A stretch of DNA of 7,831 nucleotides from Gemmatimonadota bacterium (lineage in GTDB: Bacteria; Latescibacterota; UBA2968; UBA8231), in the NCBI GenBank assembly GCA_009845645.1, contig VXZF01000673.1, positions 1-7,831 of the forward strand. Direction: 5' to 3'. Every line of letters begins with the position of its first letter. Positions within the stretch are counted from its first letter, which is position 1. Shown here piece after piece: positions 1 to 4,601 of this stretch. Both the position numbers and the translations under genes were made by a program. Below the pieces are notes generated by a model. It did not search any database. It worked only from the letters and a program-made list of their open reading frames with translations, and was not told the origin of the DNA.

Positions 1-942
1 CCACATTTCCTCCCGCACCGCCTCCCGCAATTCCTCCGGCTCCAGTACCTCAGCCGCCGCTCCGAAACTCAACACCCAACTCTTGATTTCGTAAAACCCC
101 CCGGCTCGCAGCCGCAACACCACCCGCCCGTCCTCCAGTTCTTCTAGCTCTTGGCTCGGATGCCAGGTCCGCTCCCGTATGTAGGGTGCCTGATCCTCGG
201 TGAACCGAACCACCACGTCCATCGGCTCCTCGAACGAGACGCCGAACGCATTGCTCAGTCGCTCGTCAACTGACAGGTGATCCGGCAGCTCGAATTCCTT
301 CTCGGTCACTTCCACTGACTCAAAGCGATCCACCGCCTGCGTGATGAGCTGGTCGTAGTAGGGCACCCGCGAGATTACGTAAAGACCTCCCCGGTGCGGC
401 AAGAGGCGCAGCGGTTCGATATTGTATTGCCGAGCGCTCTCCGACCATGGCGAGCGGTAGCTCACCCAGCACACGCGGCGCTTCAGTATGGCTTCGTGTA
501 GATTTTCGAGTATTTCGCGAGCAGCTTTATAAGGCTTGTGCCCGCGCGCCAGCGTCACATAAGCCTCCGCGGCTCGCTCTAGGAATTGCCGCATCTCCGG
601 GGGGATGGCCTGGGTCAGCCTGCGAATCGCCGACCGCAGGTACTCACCGAACGGCGTCCCCACTAGCCCCATGCCCGCCTGCTCGGCAAAGATCATCGCC
701 GCGATTTCCATGATCGGAAAGTTTAGCGGCAGTCCGGTGTCCTTCTGTAATTGGTAGTAAATGCTCTGATCGGCGCGCCGTTTTTCGTTTAGTATAAATC
801 CGGCCTCGCGCAGGTCTCCCAGATCGCGCTGTATGGTGCGCCTATCTACGTTGTACTCGTCCGCCAGTTCGCGTACACTCATCCCGTAACGCCGCGCCTG
901 TAACTCTCGCAGGATGTCCAGTTGTCGCACAATCTGCTTCAT
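1..942 (-). CDS. WYL-domain transcriptional regulator (DeoR-type HTH), 3' end cut by window edge
   Basis: The frame is open from the ATG at 942-940 to base 1: 314 residues, no stop reached. Residues 5-50 form a winged helix-turn-helix; the recognition part reads SVRELADEYNVDRRTIQRDL (22-41). A helical linker follows (about 75-150), then a WYL-like domain (about 150-220: RQYNIEPLRLLPHRGG, later VDRF with Arg206), then a C-terminal WCX-type extension (240-314; RERTWHPSQELEEL, SFGAAAEVLEPEEL). Family members are roughly 310-330 aa, so only a few residues should be missing. In this family the HTH binds DNA and the WYL domain senses a ligand, often a nucleotide or nucleic acid. The WYL triad itself is Leu-Tyr-Val here (187-189). 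The start is forced: the codon just before the ATG is the TAA of the upstream gene, in the same frame. There is no clear Shine-Dalgarno, so translation is probably coupled. The target is unknown; the inverted repeat at 3042-3077 is a candidate. Confidence 0.93.
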   Translation of the reverse strand, partial: MKQIVRQLDILRELQARRYGMSVRELADEYNVDRRTIQRDLGDLREAGFILNEKRRADQSIYYQLQKDTGLPLNFPIMEIAAMIFAEQAGMGLVGTPFGEYLRSAIRRLTQAIPPEMRQFLERAAEAYVTLARGHKPYKAAREILENLHEAILKRRVCWVSYRSPWSESARQYNIEPLRLLPHRGGLYVISRVPYYDQLITQAVDRFESVEVTEKEFELPDHLSVDERLSNAFGVSFEEPMDVVVRFTEDQAPYIRERTWHPSQELEELEDGRVVLRLRAGGFYEIKSWVLSFGAAAEVLEPEELREAVREEMW

Positions 943-1635
943 TTAATCCGCTGCTCGCTTCACCAAGTGCTCAAATAGCTTCACCCATATCGTCCCAGGC
1001 ATCCGCTCCGGGTGAAACTGCACGCCGATCAAGCGGCCATCCTCGCTCTCAATCGCCTCCACGATGCCATCGCCGCTGCGCCCGCTGATGTCCAAGCCCG
1101 CGCCGGGCCGTTCAATGGCCTGCATGTGATTGGAATTGACTCGCGCAGGGCCAGCAAGGCCCTGCGCAGCCAGCACCGTGCCCGGCTCTACTTGGAGATC
1201 GTGCTCGATCCAATTGTCCGCAGTCCGCTGACGCGCATGCGGCTCAACGCCGAGCTGGGCTTCCACGTCCGCCCAAATCGTGCCGCCCAGCTCGGCGCTG
1301 ATAAACTGCATTCCGTAGCAGATGCCCAAAACCGGCAACTGGCGCTCTTGCGCGGCCTCAAAGCTCCAGCGGTCGGATTGGTCGCGCTTGGCCGCCACTG
1401 GCGGGAGGTCGCTGGGCAGGGTGCCGATTAGGCCGCGCTCAATGCCCGGGCCGCCGGTGATCAACAGACCGTCGATGCGCTCGAGTACCGCTTGCAGTGG
1501 AGCGCGATCTGTGGTCATGGGCAGCACGAGCGGGGCACCACCCGCCTGCACGACCGCGTCCACGTATTGATACTCGAGGACTTGATGGCCGTCGGCGTTT
1601 AGGCTACTGGTGATGCCGATGAGCGGGCGGGACAT
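943..1635 (-). CDS. Class I glutamine amidotransferase-like hydrolase (peptidase C26, PuuD-like)
   Basis: A 230-aa single-domain protein. The N-terminus RPLIGITSSLN is typical of the gamma-glutamyl-GABA hydrolase group. GLLITGGPG (56-64) gives the glycine-rich strand-loop. GICYGMQ (104-110) is the nucleophile elbow with Cys106. VNSNHMQAIERPG (166-178) matches the family's VNS-x-H-x-QA motif. GVQFHPE (204-210) supplies His208 and Glu210, completing the Cys-His-Glu triad. The protein should therefore be a cytoplasmic enzyme that hydrolyses a gamma-glutamyl amide, but the substrate cannot be read from sequence; no putrescine or GABA pathway gene is adjacent. The elbow resembles GMP synthase and related amidotransferases (GICYGMQ) more than the usual GICRG of PuuD. 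The ATG overlaps the upstream stop as TGATG, and the TAA abuts the next gene's ATG, so this is the middle gene of a translationally coupled operon. Confidence 0.9.
   Translation of the reverse strand: MSRPLIGITSSLNADGHQVLEYQYVDAVVQAGGAPLVLPMTTDRAPLQAVLERIDGLLITGGPGIERGLIGTLPSDLPPVAAKRDQSDRWSFEAAQERQLPVLGICYGMQFISAELGGTIWADVEAQLGVEPHARQRTADNWIEHDLQVEPGTVLAAQGLAGPARVNSNHMQAIERPGAGLDISGRSGDGIVEAIESEDGRLIGVQFHPERMPGTIWVKLFEHLVKRAAD
1143..1167. repeat. Perfect 10-bp inverted repeat inside the amidotransferase-like gene
   Basis: GCGCAGGGCC (1143-1152) and GGCCCTGCGC (1158-1167) are exact reverse complements around a 5-nt loop. The repeat lies in codons for about residues 156-165 (AAQGLAGPAR). In mRNA it would form a very stable GC hairpin. 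No T-run follows on either strand, so it is not a standard intrinsic terminator. It may be a by-product of GC-rich coding. Confidence 0.7.
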
Positions 1636-2996
1636 CAGACGCCGGCCTTGAGCCTTGCGAAAGAGACCTTGTCGTCGAGCAGGGTCAGGGCCGCAAAGCT
1701 CTCGATGTCGGTGCGCGAGGCGTCGAGCTGGGAGACGGCGTTTCGCAAGAAGTCCTGTTGCCGATCGTTGCGCGGGCTGGCGGTCAGGAGCCGTTGGTTA
1801 AACTCCGCCTTGTCTTCCTCGTTTTTGTTGGAGAGCCGCTCGCCCAGCCACGCTGCTATCGCCGCGTCGGTTTCATTGGCCGCAATTGCCTCGGCGAAGG
1901 CTTCTTGGTCGATGCCGAGGAAATCCAGTACTGCGCGGTCGAAACCCGAATCCTCGCCGCACCAGTAATCGCCCAAGCAGTTGCAGTGCGCCGCGCGGAA
2001 TTTGTCGATCATCCGCGCTAGGCAGGCGAGGCCGCCGACGCTCAGATCAAACGGGCTACGCGGCGGGTGCCGGCGCAAGTCCGTCAGTCCAAAGCTCAAC
2101 TCGTCGTCGAGGTCTTGCAGGTCGAAGAAGCTCTGGACATCTGCGCGCTCGGGAGCGATTTCGGCGCGGCGCGAGGCGAGCCGTTCGCGCATCTGGTCGT
2201 AGTTACCGGAGGCGTCGAATATATCCGGGTGATATGAATGATGGAGCGGGTGGGCAGGATGGCGACCGACATTAGCGCGGCAGACGCTGAAGGCGCTTTT
2301 TTCCGCAGCCGATTTCTGGCAGCGTTCGGCGATCCACTCGCTTAGCTCGTCGTCGTTGGGATTTTCGTAGGCAGCTTGGCGAAAGGCGTCCTCCCTAATG
2401 CCCAAGAATTCCAAGATGGCCGCGTCTTGGCTGGAGTCGGCACCGAAGCGGTACTCGCCTAACTTGCCGCAGGTGACGGCTCGCGCCTTGTCGGCCATGC
2501 GCGCCGTGCCCGCTACGCCAAAGACGCTGCGGAGGTACGGGCTGCGCGGTGGTTGGGAGGTTAAGTCTAGGTCTCTGAATGCGCCCCAATCGTCTAGCTC
2601 GATGGAGGCGAAGACCGTCTTGATGTCCGTGCGATCTGGGGCGTATTTGGCGATCCGTTCGACGAGTAGCCGCTCGTGTAGCTCGTCTTGCGGCTCGCGC
2701 GTGAGGTGTTCCTCGTTGAAGGCGTCGATCTCCGATTGGCCTTTCTGCGCTCTTTCCAGCGCCATAACGCCTAAGGTCTCGTCGTCTAGTTCGGCGACAG
2801 CCTCGGCGAACTCGGCGGCGTCCATATCGATAAATTCGAGCACTTCGACGTCGAGGCCGGAGTCGTCTCCGTACTTGAACTCGCCGATGGTCTCGGCGTT
2901 GTGGCCGCGCGCCTTGTCGATCATGCGCGCCAGCCCGACGATGCCGGCGACTTGAGCGTTAGAGGGGCGGCGGGGTGGTTGTCTCGTCAGATCCAT
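1635..2996 (-). CDS. Triple DUF5069-like repeat protein, function unknown
   Basis: A 453-aa soluble protein with no signal peptide or membrane segment, built of three tandem units: about 2-141, 143-302 and 304-447. Each begins DLT/LTDL..PPR(R/S)xP, followed by ARM-x-DK-x-R (23-30, 165-172, 327-334), a G(E/D)(Y/F) turn, G-x-DS (43-46, 185-188, 347-350), (L)(E/D)F and an F-x-x-A helix. Each ends with a helical tail containing (R/E)(T/A)D(I/V) and a Leu-Asp-Asp stretch. The core fits my recollection of DUF5069, normally one copy per protein of about 150 aa, so three copies are unusual. Unit 2 carries an extra His-rich stretch (five His at 246-256). No catalytic motif is recognisable. The ATG is preceded by AGGAG at 9 nt spacing, and the stop overlaps the next gene as TGATG. 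As first gene of the operon it is presumably expressed from the promoter at 3032-3059. The repeat structure is certain; the family name is likely; the function is not known. Confidence 0.88.
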   Translation of the reverse strand: MDLTRQPPRRPSNAQVAGIVGLARMIDKARGHNAETIGEFKYGDDSGLDVEVLEFIDMDAAEFAEAVAELDDETLGVMALERAQKGQSEIDAFNEEHLTREPQDELHERLLVERIAKYAPDRTDIKTVFASIELDDWGAFRDLDLTSQPPRSPYLRSVFGVAGTARMADKARAVTCGKLGEYRFGADSSQDAAILEFLGIREDAFRQAAYENPNDDELSEWIAERCQKSAAEKSAFSVCRANVGRHPAHPLHHSYHPDIFDASGNYDQMRERLASRRAEIAPERADVQSFFDLQDLDDELSFGLTDLRRHPPRSPFDLSVGGLACLARMIDKFRAAHCNCLGDYWCGEDSGFDRAVLDFLGIDQEAFAEAIAANETDAAIAAWLGERLSNKNEEDKAEFNQRLLTASPRNDRQQDFLRNAVSQLDASRTDIESFAALTLLDDKVSFARLKAGV

Positions 2997-3005
2997 GAGG
3001 AATAG

Positions 3006-3010
3006 CTCCT
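3006..3010 (-). promoter_or_regulatory. Shine-Dalgarno of the DUF5069 operon
   Basis: On the minus strand AGGAG lies 9 nt before the ATG at 2996-2994. It is the only good ribosome site in this operon; the two downstream genes rely on overlapping or abutting stop/start codons. Confidence 0.75.
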
Positions 3011-3031
3011 AGGTTTTGGGTGAGGGTTTTC

Positions 3032-3059
3032 AATATATCAACCGTAGAAGGGTCGGCAA
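3032..3059 (-). promoter_or_regulatory. Predicted sigma70-type promoter of the DUF5069 operon
   Basis: Reading the minus strand, TTGCCG (3059-3054) is the -35 candidate (4/6) and TATATT (3037-3032) the -10 candidate (5/6), with a 16-bp spacer. The predicted start near 3026 leaves a leader of about 30 nt containing the AGGAG site. The -35 lies 3 bp from the -35 of the divergent mutM promoter. The left arm of the 9-bp inverted repeat (3042-3050) falls in the spacer. Confidence 0.55.
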
Positions 3060-3077
3060 TGTTTGACGCTTCTACGG
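3042..3077. repeat. Perfect 9-bp inverted repeat, candidate operator between divergent promoters
   Basis: CCGTAGAAG (3042-3050) and CTTCTACGG (3069-3077) are exact reverse complements separated by 18 bp; arm centres are 27 bp apart. The left arm lies in the spacer of the leftward promoter and the right arm in the spacer of the rightward mutM promoter, with both -35 boxes in between. Both predicted transcripts start outside the repeat, so it should act as DNA, not as an RNA hairpin. An extra partial copy exists: GCTTCTA at 3068-3074 recurs at 3081-3087, reaching into the mutM -10. A regulator binding here could control both directions; the WYL protein of the adjacent operon is a candidate by position only. 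Confidence 0.6.
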
Positions 3078-3091
3078 GAGGCTTCTATACT
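3063..3091 (+). promoter_or_regulatory. Predicted sigma70-type promoter of mutM, leaderless
   Basis: TTGACG (3063-3068, 5/6) and TATACT (3086-3091, 5/6) are separated by exactly 17 bp. The transcription start expected about 7 nt past the -10 falls on A3098, the first base of the mutM ATG. No Shine-Dalgarno occurs at usual spacing before that ATG (the GGGAGG at 3076-3081 is about 16 nt away and inside the promoter). Together these suggest a leaderless mRNA. Confidence 0.65.
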
Positions 3092-3097
3092 CTGCCC

Positions 3098-3904
3098 ATG
3101 CCCGAGCTACCCGAGGTAGAAACCGTCCGCAGCGCGATGGAGTGCCACCTGTTAGGCCGGCCGATCACCCGCGTCCGCGTCAGCACAAAGCGCCTGCGCG
3201 AGCCGTTGCCAAGGGCCGCGTTGCGCGCCTTGGTCGGGGACTGCTTTGTGGCTGCGCGCCGCCGCGCCAAATTCCTCCTCCTCGACCTGCAATCGGGCCG
3301 GACGCTCTTGGTCCATCTCGGCATGAGCGGCAACCTGCTTCTGCGAACGTGGGGTACTAAGCACGATCATGTGGGATTTGAGTTTGCCGACAGGGGTGCT
3401 GTAGTGTTCAACGACCCGAGGCGCTTTGGCCTAGTGCTAATGCTCGACGGGGGTGAAGAGTACACGTGCCGGTACTTGCAAAATCTCGGCCCCGAACCGC
3501 TCTCCCGCGCTTTCAACGCCCGCTATCTGCAAGCCCAATGCCAGCGGCGCAAAAGCCCGATCAAGAACCTCATTATGGACAGCAGCACGGTCGTCGGCGT
3601 GGGCAATATCTACGCCAGCGAGGCCCTCTTCCGGGCGCGCATCCATCCGGCGACCCCGGCCGCGGCCATTGAGCCGCCGCGCTTGGCCCTGCTGGCCAAG
3701 GAGATCAAAAAGGTGCTGCGCGTCGCCATTGACCAAGGCGGCACGACTATTAGCGACTATCAGGGATCGGGTGCGGGCGGGCGCTTCCAGCAACGGCTCC
3801 ACGTGTACGGACGCCAAGGCGAGGACTGCCGCGTCTGCGACGCGCCCATCGAGAGCTTCTACTTGGGAGGCCGCAACACCTTCTATTGCCCAAGTTGCCA
3901 ATGA
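3098..3904 (+). CDS. mutM: Formamidopyrimidine-DNA glycosylase / AP lyase
   Basis: This bifunctional base-excision repair enzyme removes oxidised purines such as 8-oxoguanine and FapyG and nicks the abasic site. At 268 aa it is full length. The N-terminus MPELPEVETV gives the catalytic Pro2 (Schiff base) and Glu3. Further hallmarks: Lys58 in RRAKFLLLDL, Met76 in HLGMSG (lesion-gap filling), NDPRRFG (105-111), GVGNIYASE (167-175, helix-two-turn-helix), and a C-terminal zinc finger with Cys244, Cys247, Cys264, Cys267 and Arg259 in GGRNTFYC. The frame stays open upstream to an ATG at 3020, but the enzyme needs Pro directly after the start Met, so 3098 is the start. That start coincides with the predicted transcription start, hence a leaderless message. 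It is transcribed away from the DUF5069 operon and converges on clpP. Nothing is missing; the only oddity is MDSS instead of the usual MDQ near residue 160. Confidence 0.97.
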   Translation: MPELPEVETVRSAMECHLLGRPITRVRVSTKRLREPLPRAALRALVGDCFVAARRRAKFLLLDLQSGRTLLVHLGMSGNLLLRTWGTKHDHVGFEFADRGAVVFNDPRRFGLVLMLDGGEEYTCRYLQNLGPEPLSRAFNARYLQAQCQRRKSPIKNLIMDSSTVVGVGNIYASEALFRARIHPATPAAAIEPPRLALLAKEIKKVLRVAIDQGGTTISDYQGSGAGGRFQQRLHVYGRQGEDCRVCDAPIESFYLGGRNTFYCPSCQ

Positions 3905-3931
3905 AAACGCCGGCCCCGTTTGGGACCGGCG
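3904..3931 (-). terminator. Intrinsic terminator of clpP in the mutM/clpP convergent gap
   Basis: The stem arms are 3908-3917 and 3922-3931 with a 4-nt loop. On the minus strand the RNA stem is a continuous 10 bp with one U-G wobble, followed by UUUU (3907-3904), as expected for a clpP terminator. On the plus strand the same position is a C/A mismatch and no T-run follows (bases 3931 on read GCGATAGGC), so it should stop mutM transcripts less well. The short U-tract makes strength uncertain. Confidence 0.65.
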
Positions 3932-3958
3932 CGATAGGCAAAAAACGAAGGGACGGTG

Positions 3959-4567
3959 CTACTTTTTAGCGTACCCGTTGGGCGAGGGCGCTGTGGTGGT
4001 GATGATGTCGTCGAGCAGGCCGTATTCTTTGGCTTCCTCGGCTGACATGAAGAAGTCGCGGTCCGTGTCCTTGGAAATCTTTTCGACATCTTGACCGGTG
4101 TGCTTGGCGTAGAGCGCGTTTAGCTCTTCGCGCAGGCGGATGGTCTCCTTGGCGCGGATGTCGAGGTCGATCGCCGTGCCGGTGATGGTTTGCATAAGGC
4201 TCGGCTGATGGATCATAATCCGGGCGTGCGGCCAGGCGAAGCGACGCCCCGGCTCGCCAGCCGACAGCAGGAACGAGCCCATGCTCATGGCCATGCCCAT
4301 GCACACCGTGGAAACAGGTGCCTGAATCGCCAGCATGGCGTCGTAGATAGCCATGCCGTCGTGAACCGAGCCGCCGGGACTGTTGATGTAGAGGACGATT
4401 TCCTCGGTTGGATCTTCGGTGTCCAGCGAGAGTAGGCGGGTAACTACGGCCTTGGCCGACTCATCGTTGACGTCGGACCAAAGGAAAATTTTGCGCGCTT
4501 TGTACAGGCTCTCCTCCAAGTTTTTTTCTTGGAGGGTCTTGAGCAAATCTTCTTCTTTTTCAGCCAT
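3959..4567 (-). CDS. clpP: ATP-dependent Clp protease proteolytic subunit
   Basis: ClpP forms the tetradecameric serine protease chamber that works with ClpX or ClpA/C unfoldases in the cytoplasm. This 202-aa protein has the full triad: Ser95 in GMAMSMG (91-97), His120 in MIHQPS (118-123) and Asp171 in TDRDFF (168-173). YINSPGGSVHDGMAIYD (60-76) is the oxyanion/substrate strand region, and SAEEAKEYGLLDDII (175-189) the C-terminal helix. The N-terminus is short and charged, without a long propeptide. Differences from enterobacterial ClpP include MAMSMG for QAASMG and SLMQTITG in the handle region, as in divergent or second ClpP paralogues. GGAG 8 nt before the ATG supports the start. It stands alone: no tig, clpX or lon beside it; mutM converges on it and the glycosyltransferase gene diverges. 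Catalytic competence is expected; whether it is the main or an accessory ClpP cannot be told here. Confidence 0.96.
   Translation of the reverse strand: MAEKEEDLLKTLQEKNLEESLYKARKIFLWSDVNDESAKAVVTRLLSLDTEDPTEEIVLYINSPGGSVHDGMAIYDAMLAIQAPVSTVCMGMAMSMGSFLLSAGEPGRRFAWPHARIMIHQPSLMQTITGTAIDLDIRAKETIRLREELNALYAKHTGQDVEKISKDTDRDFFMSAEEAKEYGLLDDIITTTAPSPNGYAKK
4513..4535. repeat. 8-bp hairpin with homopolymer loop in the 5' coding part of clpP
   Basis: CCTCCAAG (4513-4520) and CTTGGAGG (4528-4535) are exact reverse complements around seven T (4521-4527). In clpP mRNA this is a hairpin with an A7 loop at about codons 11-19. The loop holds A-AAA-AAC in the zero frame (GAA AAA AAC) and the 3' arm holds a Shine-Dalgarno-like GGAGGAG. 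It could affect early translation; coincidence is equally possible. Confidence 0.5.
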
Positions 4568-4575
4568 TAAAATAT

Positions 4576-4579
4576 CTCC
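4576..4579 (-). promoter_or_regulatory. clpP: Shine-Dalgarno of clpP
   Basis: On the minus strand GGAG (within ATGGAGAT) lies 8 nt before the ATG at 4567-4565 and fixes the clpP start. Confidence 0.75.
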
Positions 4580-4601
4580 ATAACTCTGAAATTGTTCTAC
4601 T

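Noticed and set aside
447..713. Plus-strand open frame of 88 codons near the left end
   Set aside because: It is antisense to the WYL regulator, which explains the whole region; the composition is that of a GC-rich shadow frame.
1012..1431. Plus-strand open frame of 139 codons over the amidotransferase-like gene
   Set aside because: It is antisense to a gene with a full catalytic motif set; its translation shows no recognisable motif.
2398..2955. Plus-strand open frame of 185 codons, Ser/Ala-rich
   Set aside because: It is the complement of DUF5069 units 1 and 2; low complexity with no motif.
3020..3097. Upstream in-frame ATGs (3020, 3059) that would extend MutM by 26 or 13 residues
   Set aside because: Catalysis needs Pro immediately after the start Met (MPELPEVE). 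The extension also covers the promoter boxes and has no ribosome site.
3939..3945. A6 run in the convergent gap as a second clpP terminator U-tract
   Set aside because: No stable stem precedes it on the minus strand.
4540..4601. Plus-strand promoter for the glycosyltransferase (TAAAAT at 4568-4573 as -10)
   Set aside because: No acceptable -35 at 16-18 bp upstream and no ribosome site; not supported well enough to list.
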